From Bacteroidota bacterium (lineage in GTDB: Bacteria; Bacteroidota; Bacteroidia; Chitinophagales; Saprospiraceae): a stretch of 33,372 nt of DNA. The stretch covers positions 1 through 33,372 of the forward strand of contig JAKQHS010000035.1 in the NCBI GenBank assembly GCA_029557915.1, given 5' to 3'. The stretch's first letter is position 1; every line of letters starts with the position of its first letter. The position numbers and the translations under genes were made by a program. Positions 1-7,404 of this stretch are shown piece after piece. Under the pieces are notes generated by a model, which saw only the letters and a list, made by a program, of their open reading frames with translations, made no database searches and was not told where the DNA came from.

Positions 1-1
1 G

Positions 2-2051
2 TTGAAGTATATCTATTTATGTGTTGGGATTTTGTCTGCCTTCCTCCTCCGGGCCCAGCCGGACAATGATTTTTGCCTGGATGCTTTCCGGATTTCCGAT
101 GTGACCAAATTCTGTTCGAATGTGACCGCCTATACCAATGCCGGGGCCGGTTTTGATCCGGATGCAGGGGATATCGGCAAAGCCACCTGCTGGTCCAACG
201 CTTCACACGATGTCTGGTTCAAATTCGTAGCGATTGCCTCCGATGTGCTCGTCACAGTAAACGGCGTCACCCTGGTAAGCCCTGAACTGGCCATCTATAC
301 CGGTAATTGCACCAATATGAATGAAATTTTTCCCTGCATCACCACTCCGGGCAATTTAAAAACGGCAACGCTTTACAAGGGAGGGTTGGTCATCGGGGCC
401 ACCTATTTTATCCGGGTCGACGGGGTGCAAAACAATGCCGGGACCTTTCAGCTCTGCGTGGACAATTACAACCCGCCGGTGAGTACAAACGGGGATTGCG
501 TCACCGGTTCGGTATTATGCAGCAAAGACGCCTTTCACGTGGAAAGCGTGGTCGGCGCCGGCCTGGACCGGGATGAGGCCGACAATTCCTGCCTGGATTT
601 TAATAACTCCATTCCTAACAACAACAATTCAGAATCCAATTCAACCTGGTACCGCTGGACCGCCGCAAACAACGGGCCCCTGACTTTCAAGATCACCCCG
701 GATGTACCGAATGACGATATCGATTTTGCGGTGTTCGAATTTCCTAACGGATTGAACAACTGCGCCAATAAAAGAATGGTCCGGTGTATGGCCACCGCCT
801 GCGTGGGCCCGACCGGCCTCAACAATACGGCCCAGGACACGGAAGAAAACCCTGACTGCAACCCCGGTGAAGACGGATTCCTGAAACAACTGGACATGGT
901 GAAAGGAATGAGTTATGGGGTCCTGATCAACAATTTTACCTCCACCAATCATGGTTTTTTTATTGAATTCGGAGGATTGGGTGAATTCCTTGGCCCGGAG
1001 ACCCTTATCCGGGTGGAGCCCGAATCCGGTCTCAAATGCGAACAATCCTTTACTATTTCGGACAGCACGTTTTTCTCGGCCGGCAATATCGTAAAGTATA
1101 CCTGGAATTTCGGGGACGGCTCCCTGCCATCCGAAGTCAATTTTACCAAAGGCCCCCACGAGGTCCGGTACAAATCCTTTGGATTAAAAACCATCGTGCT
1201 GGTGGTGGAATCCGATAAAGGATGTACGTATTCCTTTTCAAAAGAAATCAATGTCCAACCCTGCTGCGAGGACCTGGAATCCCTGCAAATCAACGCCCTG
1301 GCCATGGATATGGTCTGCCATGGGGTCGCGGATGGCTCGGTGACCATTTCCGGCATGGGGGGCACCCCCGATTACCAGTTCAGTATCAACAATGAAAAAT
1401 TCAGGCGTCAATCCATCTACAAAGGCCTGAATAAAGGAAGCTACCTGGTCCGGATCACAGATGCCCGGGGATGCCAGGATACGGCAACCGTCACCATCGA
1501 TGAGCCTCCTCCGGTGACCGTAGATGTGGGTCCTGACCTCAATGGACGGCTGGGTTATGAAGTGGTCCTCAACGGGACCTATATGGCTCCGGACCCCATT
1601 CGTTCCATCCGGTGGGTCCCGCCCGACGGCATCGTTTGTGATTCCTGCCTCAACACGGAAGTCATCCCTCCCGGAACCACCGGCTATAAACTGGTGGTCA
1701 CCACCATTAAGGGTTGTATGGGAGCGGATTCATTGATCATCCGCGTGACCCTCGACCGTTCCCTCTATACCCCCAATGTATTCACACCTGATCAGGACAG
1801 CAATAATAGAATCTTCAGGTTGTACGGAAACCGGGCCATTTCTTCCATCGAGTACCTCAGGGTGTTTAACCGCTGGGGAGGTTTGGTTTATGAGGGAAGA
1901 AACCTGGACATCAACGATGAATCGACGGGAATGGGATGGCACCTACAAGGGAGATCCCCTACCCCCCGGGGTATATACCTATGCGGCCTCCGTATTGTTT
2001 GTCGACCGGATCACCCGGATAATCAAAGGCGATGTTACGTTACTTAGGTAG
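2..2051 (+). CDS. Secreted PKD/SprB-repeat protein with gliding-motility-type C-terminal domain, apparently frameshifted near the end
   Basis: Large extracytoplasmic protein, probably exported by Sec and then the type IX secretion system. A TTG at position 2 starts a typical signal peptide (hydrophobic run, then RAQP), so the gene probably begins here, although an upstream start cannot be excluded. The first ~330 residues are Cys-rich beta-type sequence with WYRW and WFKF motifs. A PKD domain follows at about residues 346-420 (YTWNFGDG), then a SprB-like repeat at about 427-503 (GTPDYQFSINN, YLVRITDARGC), an Ig-like stretch, and a CHU_C/gliding C-terminal domain from about residue 588 (YTPNVFTPD, VFNRWGGLVYEG). 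The open frame then runs off into nonsense and stops at 2047. The expected ending (WDGTYKGDPLPPGVYTYA...) lies in the next frame and stops at 2051, so I annotate to 2051 with a one-base shift near 1931. The exact role (adhesin or surface structure) is unknown. Confidence 0.85.
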
Positions 2052-2586
2052 TCTAGCGGCCATTCTTTTTCTCGGTGCCTGTGAGAATGATTTTAATCTC
2101 CTCCAGGAAGCCCACCAGAAAAAAGGCAATGAAGAAATGGTCCGGGATGTGGTCCTGCATTATACGGATTCGGGGCGGCTGGAAGTGTTGCTCAAAGCCC
2201 CCGTGATCAAAAGAACCCTGCAGAATAATATTCCCAAACAGGAATTCACCGAAGGCATCTATTGTGAGTTTTATGATGATTCCCTCCGCCTGAAAGCCAG
2301 GCTGACTGCCCGCTACGCTATCCGGGATGAAAACAAAAGGCTCATGACCGCCCGCGACCAGGTCGTCCTGGTATCGGCCGACAGTACCCGGCTGGAAAGT
2401 GAGGAACTGATCTGGGATGAAGGTCGTGCCATCGTGTACAGCAATAAATTTGTAAAGTGGAGCCGCGGCAAGGAAGTCGGCACCGGTTTCTTTTTCCAGG
2501 CCGACCAATCCTTTAAAAAGATCCAGATGCGAAAAACGGAAGCGGACAATATTGTGATACCGGGCTTAGGTAGGGATGAGGAATGA
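2032..2586 (+). CDS. lptC: LPS export ABC transporter periplasmic protein LptC
   Basis: LptC links the inner-membrane LptBFG transporter to the periplasmic LptA bridge that carries lipopolysaccharide to the outer membrane. The 184-residue product begins with a short lipoprotein signal (LFLGAC, lipidation at Cys17). It continues as an all-beta LptC/OstA-like region with typical phrases: EGIYCEFYDDSLRLKARLTA is cell-surface-type beta-jellyroll sequence, followed by SADSTRLESEELIWDE. A lipobox-anchored LptC is common in Bacteroidota. The ATG lies inside the last codons of the upstream secreted protein (20-base overlap with its corrected frame), which suggests cotranscription and translational coupling. 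The last four sense codons (RDEE) and the stop lie inside a heptanucleotide repeat array, so the native C-terminus may have been altered by the repeat. Confidence 0.85.
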   Translation: MLRYLGSLAAILFLGACENDFNLLQEAHQKKGNEEMVRDVVLHYTDSGRLEVLLKAPVIKRTLQNNIPKQEFTEGIYCEFYDDSLRLKARLTARYAIRDENKRLMTARDQVVLVSADSTRLESEELIWDEGRAIVYSNKFVKWSRGKEVGTGFFFQADQSFKKIQMRKTEADNIVIPGLGRDEE

Positions 2587-2614
2587 GGGATGAGGAGTGA
2601 GGATTGAGGGTTGA
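2573..2614 (+). repeat. Heptanucleotide tandem array at the lptC 3' end
   Basis: Six consecutive 7-base units can be read on the plus strand: GGGATGA, GGAATGA, GGGATGA, GGAGTGA, GGATTGA, GGGTTGA. Every unit ends in TGA. Because 7 is not a multiple of 3, consecutive units place stop codons in all three forward frames. The array contains the final sense codons and the stop of lptC. It faces a mirrored array that ends the convergent SDR gene. Confidence 0.9.
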
Positions 2615-2621
2615 GATCCTG

Positions 2622-2663
2622 CCTTCCTTTCTCCTTTCTCCTTTAACCGTTGACCCTTGATCC
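2622..2663 (-). repeat. Mirrored heptanucleotide array at the 3' end of the SDR gene
   Basis: On the minus strand six 7-base units read GGATCAA, GGGTCAA, CGGTTAA, AGGAGAA, AGGAGAA, AGGAAGG. The SDR stop codon (TAA, 2643-2645) is part of the CGGTTAA unit, and its last codons lie in the two units before it. The purine-rich strand is the coding strand of the gene, as in the lptC array, so the two arrays are mirror images across 2615-2621. They may act together as a bidirectional terminator; this is inference. Confidence 0.85.
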
Positions 2664-3620
2664 CTGCAAAACTGCAATAATACTCTCGTCCACCGGCCTG
2701 TATTTCAAACCGAGCAGTTCGACAGATTTTGTATTGTCAAAGCCCGCTTTTGAAAATACGGAGTGAAGCAAGCGGGGCTGGAATACGGTATTTCGCCTGA
2801 AAATCCGGTTGAATAGGCCGAGAACCTGAACTCCCGCCATGGCCAGGCTCCTGGGCAGGGCTATTGCAGGCCCTTTCTTACCTTTATGCGTCGCCAACCG
2901 GTCCAGCATTTCCTTATAACTGAGATTATGCCCGTTAAGAATAATCCGCTCATCTTTGACCTTGCGATCGAGGCAGATCCGTACGGCTTCCGCCACATCC
3001 CGGACATCGACCAGGCCGTTGCCTCCCGAAGGATAAAAAGGCAGATTGTGGGAAAAGATCTTCATGGAATGATGACCGGGCAGCCAGGGGCCGATCACGA
3101 GGGAGGGATTCAGGATGCAGACATTTAATCCTTCCGCTTTACCGCGCCATACTTCCAGTTCAGCCTGGTATTTGGTTTCCGCATAGGTGGTATGCCTCTT
3201 ATTCTTCACCCAAATGGAAGTTTCATCAAACCATTCCTGGCCGGGTTGCCCGCCCAAGGCGGCGATCGAGCTGATGTGGACCAGGTGGGGAATATGCTGC
3301 TCCAGGCAGGTGTTGACTACGTTGGCTGTGCCTTCGATATTGATCCGGGCCAGGCGGGATTTATCCTGCGGCCTGAAACTCACGAGCGCCGCGGCATGAA
3401 CTACGGCGTCCTGGTCCCGGAAGGCGACCTCCAGGGAATCGGGATCCAATATGTCCCCTTCGAAGATCCTGGCCTGTGTACGAAACGAGTCCACGGAATC
3501 CAGGGTCAGGCTTTCCGGGCGGACCAGGGCAGATACCTCATAGCCCGATGCCAGGAGATGACGGACGGTATAGTTGCCTATAAATCCGGTCGCTCCGGTC
3601 ACGAGCACCTTTTTATTCAT
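2643..3620 (-). CDS. NAD-dependent epimerase/dehydratase family protein (extended SDR)
   Basis: Extended short-chain dehydrogenase/reductase of 325 residues, probably cytoplasmic. The Rossmann nucleotide-binding motif TGATGFIG is at residues 8-15. DAVVHAAAL (71-79), the catalytic Ser region HISSIAALGG (115-124) and the catalytic YAETK pair (Tyr146, Lys150) are intact. The sequence resembles the dihydroflavonol-4-reductase-like branch, but the substrate cannot be read from sequence. The start overlaps the stop of anmK by four bases (ATGA), so it is the third gene of an operon read from cytochrome c through anmK. Its stop and last codons lie inside a heptanucleotide array, so the C-terminal tail is repeat-encoded. 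Confidence 0.9.
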   Translation of the reverse strand: MNKKVLVTGATGFIGNYTVRHLLASGYEVSALVRPESLTLDSVDSFRTQARIFEGDILDPDSLEVAFRDQDAVVHAAALVSFRPQDKSRLARINIEGTANVVNTCLEQHIPHLVHISSIAALGGQPGQEWFDETSIWVKNKRHTTYAETKYQAELEVWRGKAEGLNVCILNPSLVIGPWLPGHHSMKIFSHNLPFYPSGGNGLVDVRDVAEAVRICLDRKVKDERIILNGHNLSYKEMLDRLATHKGKKGPAIALPRSLAMAGVQVLGLFNRIFRRNTVFQPRLLHSVFSKAGFDNTKSVELLGLKYRPVDESIIAVLQGSRVNG

Positions 3621-4735
3621 GACCAGGGGGAAGTCGTTTGATTGGTATACAATGCCCCATTAATCGTATCCCCCGGCGCTCCGGTGACGGAAGCAAAAAG
3701 ATTGGGTATCCGGAGACCCCGAAACAAACCGGCCAGGGCAATGAAAGAAACCTCTTTAAACTCAATGATGGTCCGGGAGGGCAGGACCACTTCGAGTTCC
3801 CCGGCCAGAGCCTGAATGCGGGTGACCAGGTAATGATTCAGGGCCCCGCCCCCGGTGACAAACATCGAGGGCCTCCCTGCATTCGGGGGCAAGGGGAAGA
3901 GGGCACAGGCGTTGGCAATCTCCAGGGCGATAAACTCCACTGCGGTATGCAGCTTATCTGCGGTCGGCGCATTGAACCCAAGAGAAGGGTTCACATGGTT
4001 TTCCACCACCCAGGTATTGTCCAGGGATTTGGGGTAAGACCTGGTGAGGTAAGGGTCGGATTGGTAAAGTTGTAATAAATCAGGGATGAGTTTGCCCGAG
4101 GCCGCCAGCCCTCCATCGTGATCATAAGTCAAGCCCGCCTCCCCTGCCAGGGCATTCAGGATTTGGTTGCAGGGGCAAATATCAAAAGCAAGGTATGCCC
4201 CTTCCACGGAGGTCGTCAGGTTGGCGATTCCCCCCAGGTTGAGATAAAACGAATAACCCGGATACAGGTATTTGTCTCCAAGAGGGGCCAGCGGAGCGCC
4301 CTGGGCACCGAAAGCCACATCCATTCCCCGGAGTTGGGTGACCGAATCGATTCCCGTCTCCGCGGTGATGGCTGCTCCGTCCCCTATTTGGGTGGTGGTT
4401 TTCAATTCAGGAAAATGGAAGATGGTGTGCCCGTGGGAGGCGATCAGGTCAATGGGCAGGCCGTGCCTCTGAATGAAGTCCCGGGAGATTAAGCCGTAAT
4501 AATGGCCCAGTTCGGTATCCGCGATTACCAGATCCCGGGAAGTGGACGAGGGAAGTGATTTTAGCCTGGTGATCCACTCATCCGGATAAGGAATGGTGGC
4601 CGCTTCGGCGATATGCCATTCCCGGACCAGGCCCGGCCAATCCCGGTCGATAACGAATTTGCAAATGGCGACATCCGTGCCATCCAGGGAAGAACCGGAC
4701 AATAAACCCAGGACACGATAGGCCTTTGAGGGCAT
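3617..4735 (-). CDS. anmK: Anhydro-N-acetylmuramic acid kinase
   Basis: AnmK phosphorylates and hydrolyses 1,6-anhydro-N-acetylmuramic acid from peptidoglycan turnover to MurNAc-6-phosphate, which enters cell-wall recycling. The 372 residues match the usual family length. Family motifs are in order: GLLSGSSLDGTD (10-21, ATP site), SHGHTIFHFP (100-109), QIGDGAAIT, MDVAFGAQGAPLAPLGD (138-154), LNLGGIANL, and TGGGALN (294-300). The usual FDTGPGN motif appears as FDICPCN (184-190), keeping the Asp; I believe this is a Bacteroidota variant and not a broken site. The start overlaps the stop of the upstream cytochrome gene by one base (TAATG), and its stop overlaps the downstream SDR by four bases, so translation is probably coupled. 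Confidence 0.93.
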   Translation of the reverse strand: MPSKAYRVLGLLSGSSLDGTDVAICKFVIDRDWPGLVREWHIAEAATIPYPDEWITRLKSLPSSTSRDLVIADTELGHYYGLISRDFIQRHGLPIDLIASHGHTIFHFPELKTTTQIGDGAAITAETGIDSVTQLRGMDVAFGAQGAPLAPLGDKYLYPGYSFYLNLGGIANLTTSVEGAYLAFDICPCNQILNALAGEAGLTYDHDGGLAASGKLIPDLLQLYQSDPYLTRSYPKSLDNTWVVENHVNPSLGFNAPTADKLHTAVEFIALEIANACALFPLPPNAGRPSMFVTGGGALNHYLVTRIQALAGELEVVLPSRTIIEFKEVSFIALAGLFRGLRIPNLFASVTGAPGDTINGALYTNQTTSPWS

Positions 4736-5100
4736 TATTTTACTTTAAGCTCTTCGGTATAAGCCACCACCGCTTTGATCTCGTCTTCCGTGAGGATATC
4801 TTTAAAAGGGGTCATGAGATTTTTCCCATTGGTCACCTGGATGATTTTTTCTTCGATGGGAAGGACAGAAATCGAAAGGTCCTTGGACCCATTGAGCCCC
4901 AGTTTACCATCTACGCCATGGCAAAGCACGCAATAGGTTTCAAAAATCTTTTTACCCTCGGCATTGGAGGCCGGGGCGGCAGCGGCCGGTTCAGCAGGGG
5001 CGGCTGCCGTATCCTGGCTATCCGATTTTTTACCCTGGCAGGCCATGACATAGATCGATCCCGCCAATAAAAGGAGGATGGTTTTGGATTGAAGTTTCAT
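4735..5100 (-). CDS. Small cytochrome c lipoprotein
   Basis: Monoheme class I cytochrome c of 121 residues, anchored as a lipoprotein. The signal peptide ends in a lipobox-like YVMAC (Cys21). An Ala/Pro-rich flexible linker covers residues about 31-48. Heme attachment is CVLCH (57-61) and the probable axial methionine is Met96 (NLMTPF). The final helix reads TEDEIKAVVAYTEEL. It presumably carries electrons at the outer face of the cytoplasmic membrane or in the periplasm; the partner is unknown. It is the first gene of the operon with anmK and the SDR. A perfect TAnnTTTG -7 element lies 22 bases upstream of its start. Nothing known links a cytochrome to cell-wall recycling, so the operon may only be a convenience grouping. 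Confidence 0.88.
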   Translation of the reverse strand: MKLQSKTILLLLAGSIYVMACQGKKSDSQDTAAAPAEPAAAAPASNAEGKKIFETYCVLCHGVDGKLGLNGSKDLSISVLPIEEKIIQVTNGKNLMTPFKDILTEDEIKAVVAYTEELKVK

Positions 5101-5122
5101 AAACGGATTCTGTGATTTGGCA

Positions 5123-5130
5123 CAAAAGTA
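5123..5130 (-). promoter_or_regulatory. Bacteroidota -7 promoter element for the cytochrome c-anmK-SDR operon
   Basis: The minus strand reads TACTTTTG, a perfect match to TAnnTTTG, 22 bases before the start codon. I see no good TTTG -33 box at the expected distance, so only the -7 half is supported. Confidence 0.5.
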
Positions 5131-5182
5131 ATTCGTCCCCGGGAATCGGGACTTGATTTATTCGGAAGCGTCGACACTTTTG

Positions 5183-5246
5183 CTCCCTTCGCCCTTCGCC
5201 CTTCACCCTTCACCCTTAACCGTTCGCCCTTTCCCCTTCGTCCCTT
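5183..5246 (-). repeat. Heptanucleotide tandem array between divergent operons
   Basis: Plus-strand units of seven bases run CTCCCTT, CGCCCTT (x2), CACCCTT (x2), AACCGTT, CGCCCTT, TCCCCTT, followed by a looser CGTCCCTT. On the minus strand this is GGGCGAA/GGGTGAA with one CGGTTAA unit. CGGTTAA occurs in the same phase in the array at 2622-2663, so the two belong to one family. The rest of 5101-5366 is pyrimidine-rich on the plus strand, with no gene that I can see. Confidence 0.85.
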
Positions 5247-5346
5247 CCCCCCCTACATTCGTCCTCCAATTCCACCCATTCGTCCATCGTCCGTCCCTGT
5301 TCAGGAAACTTTTTAAACTACCCGGGTTTCCTATGACTTTTCCGGT

Positions 5347-5354
5347 TATTTTTG
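5347..5354 (+). promoter_or_regulatory. Bacteroidota -7 promoter element of the efflux operon
   Basis: TATTTTTG is a perfect TAnnTTTG match, ending 12 bases before the tetR-family ATG at 5367. A weak TTTC at 5327-5330 could be the -33 box. It probably drives the regulator, outer-membrane channel, fusion protein, pump and pdxH together. Confidence 0.5.
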
Positions 5355-5366
5355 CGCCTTCTTATC

Positions 5367-5987
5367 ATGGATCTGTCCTCCGAAATTCTCATCCGGGCCA
5401 AAAGTCTCTTTATCCGCTGTGGAATCAAGTCCACCACCATGGATGACCTTGCCAAAGGACTGGGTATATCTAAAAAAACGCTTTATGAAAAAGTGCCCAA
5501 CAAAGCGGCCCTGATCGAAAAGATGGTCCATCTCCACATCCGGGAAGAAAAAAAAGCGCTGGCCCTGATCCGGTCCCAGGCCGCCAACGCGGTCGAAGAA
5601 ATGATCCTGATCGCCCAGCATGTGATCCTGATGCTGCGTCAGGTATCCCCCAACACCGCATACGAGATCCGGAAATACTACTGGGAATCCTGGAAAAAAC
5701 TGGACAAACTCAACCAGGAACACATCCTGGGAGTCATCCGGCAAAATCTGAAGGATGGCATTGCCCAGGGGTATTACCGGTCGGAACTCGGGGTGGACAT
5801 CATCGCCAAAAATTACGTCACCCTCAGCGCCGCCCTCATCGACGAAACCATCTTCCCCGCCCACCTGTTTTCTCCGGAAAAAGTGTTTAAGGAAACCATC
5901 CGGTATCACCTGGGCGGCATCACCACTCCCAAAGGCTGGGAATTGTGTGAGCATTATATTAAAAAATTGGATAACCCCATTTTATGA
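5367..5987 (+). CDS. TetR/AcrR family transcriptional regulator
   Basis: DNA-binding repressor of 206 residues. The N-terminal helix-turn-helix is clear: TTMDDLAKGLGISKKTLYEK, at about residues 18-37. It is followed by an all-helical, ligand-binding-type C-terminal region without a recognisable signature. I use the ATG at 5367; a TTG at 5352 would add five residues but overlaps the promoter-like TATTTTTG. The stop overlaps the start of the TolC-type gene by four bases (ATGA), so it is the first gene of the efflux operon. It probably represses its own promoter and hence the pump, as TetR-type efflux regulators usually do (inference). The inducing compound is unknown. Confidence 0.92.
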   Translation: MDLSSEILIRAKSLFIRCGIKSTTMDDLAKGLGISKKTLYEKVPNKAALIEKMVHLHIREEKKALALIRSQAANAVEEMILIAQHVILMLRQVSPNTAYEIRKYYWESWKKLDKLNQEHILGVIRQNLKDGIAQGYYRSELGVDIIAKNYVTLSAALIDETIFPAHLFSPEKVFKETIRYHLGGITTPKGWELCEHYIKKLDNPIL

Positions 5988-7375
5988 AAACGAAACTGCT
6001 TACTTCCCTATTCTTCCTCCTGCTTTGCACAGCGGGCCGGCCCCTGATGGGCCAAAACAGTTTTTCACTCGAAGAAGCGGTGCAATACGCGCTTAAAAAC
6101 AGCGCCCAGGTCAAACAAAATCAGCTCAATCTGGTGGACGCCGATGCCCAGCTCATGGAATACAAATCCATCGGCATCCCGAAAGTAAACGCCACCATCG
6201 ACTTCTCCCATTATTTTGCCATACCCACCACCATCCTGCCGGATTTTTTAAGCCCAACCATCGACAACCGGCTGGTCCATTACAATTTGTTGGACAGCAA
6301 CCTGGTCGAAGATCCCAAGGGTGGCGGCATCCCTGCCCGCTTTGGCCTTTCCAATTCTCTTTCCGGGGCCCTGGCCATGAACACCATTCTCTACGATCCC
6401 TCCTTTTTTGTCGGCCTGAAAGCGACCAAACTTTATAAGGAACTGGTCACCCGGCAGAATTCCGTCTCCGATATCACCATCAGGCAGTCCGTCGCAAAGG
6501 CCTATCTGGGAGCCCTGATCGCCATCCGAAGCAAATCCATCCTGGACCAAAACATCGCCACCCTTGATAAAATTGTCAAAGAGACCGAAGCCGTCCGGAA
6601 ACAGGGTTTTGTCGAACAACTGGATGTCGACCGGCTGTCCCTCAGCCTGCAGACCATGCAACTGGAAGCCGAAAAAGCCAACCGGATGACAGAGATCACC
6701 CTCAACGTGCTCCGGATGCATATGGGTTTTCCTTTTGGAGAAACCATCCTCCTTACGGAAAACCTGGATGTCCTGGCCGACCGGTTGAAAATAGACAATG
6801 CCGACCTGGTATCGGCCTTTCGCCCTGAACAACGGCCGGAATACCGGTCCATGCAAATGGCCGAAGAACTCAGCAAGATCCGGATGCAAACCATCAAACT
6901 GAGCGCCTACCCGGTGATTACCGGTTTTGCCAACGTTTCCTATGGATCCCAGTCAAACAACCTGATTGACAAAGACCAGACCCAATGGTTTCCCAGTTCC
7001 ATCGCCGGCTTTAAGCTTAATCTGCCCATCTTCGACGGTTTCAACCGGAAAGCCAGGTACCAGAGAGCCAATGTGGAACTCGATAAACTCCGGTTGCAGA
7101 TGAACGAATTTGAAAGGGCCATGAACCTGGAAGTGAGTACGGCGAGGATCCAGTTTGACAACGCCCGAACGACCCTGGACGGCAGTCAACGCAATCTGGA
7201 CCTGGCGCAGAAAATATATGACCAGGCCCAACTAAAATATAAAGGGGGCATCGGCTCAAGCCTGGAGATCAACCAGGCTGAAACCGTTTTCCTCCAGGCC
7301 CAAAGCGGCTATATCCAGGCCCTGTATAACATGCTTGTCACCAAGACCGACCTGGATAAGGCCCTCGGAAAATAA
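5984..7375 (+). CDS. TolC family outer-membrane efflux channel
   Basis: Outer-membrane exit duct of a tripartite efflux pump, 463 residues, the normal TolC size. A signal peptide covers about the first 24 residues (ending GQNSF). Two OEP repeats follow, each starting with the typical alpha-barrel phrase: SLEEAVQYALKNSAQVKQNQ near the N-terminus and the second half with FNRKARYQRANVELDKLRLQ. The C-terminal helices contain YKGGIGSSLEINQAE, a family hallmark. It is preceded with a 4-base overlap by the TetR gene and followed 29 bases later by the membrane-fusion protein. Substrate cannot be inferred. Confidence 0.93.
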   Translation: MKTKLLTSLFFLLLCTAGRPLMGQNSFSLEEAVQYALKNSAQVKQNQLNLVDADAQLMEYKSIGIPKVNATIDFSHYFAIPTTILPDFLSPTIDNRLVHYNLLDSNLVEDPKGGGIPARFGLSNSLSGALAMNTILYDPSFFVGLKATKLYKELVTRQNSVSDITIRQSVAKAYLGALIAIRSKSILDQNIATLDKIVKETEAVRKQGFVEQLDVDRLSLSLQTMQLEAEKANRMTEITLNVLRMHMGFPFGETILLTENLDVLADRLKIDNADLVSAFRPEQRPEYRSMQMAEELSKIRMQTIKLSAYPVITGFANVSYGSQSNNLIDKDQTQWFPSSIAGFKLNLPIFDGFNRKARYQRANVELDKLRLQMNEFERAMNLEVSTARIQFDNARTTLDGSQRNLDLAQKIYDQAQLKYKGGIGSSLEINQAETVFLQAQSGYIQALYNMLVTKTDLDKALGK

Positions 7376-7404
7376 ACCCATTAACTACTTATCAACTCAC
7401 AGAC

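Noticed and set aside
5183-5246. CRISPR-like array
   Set aside because: Units are 7 bases and directly adjacent with no spacers; no cas genes are present.
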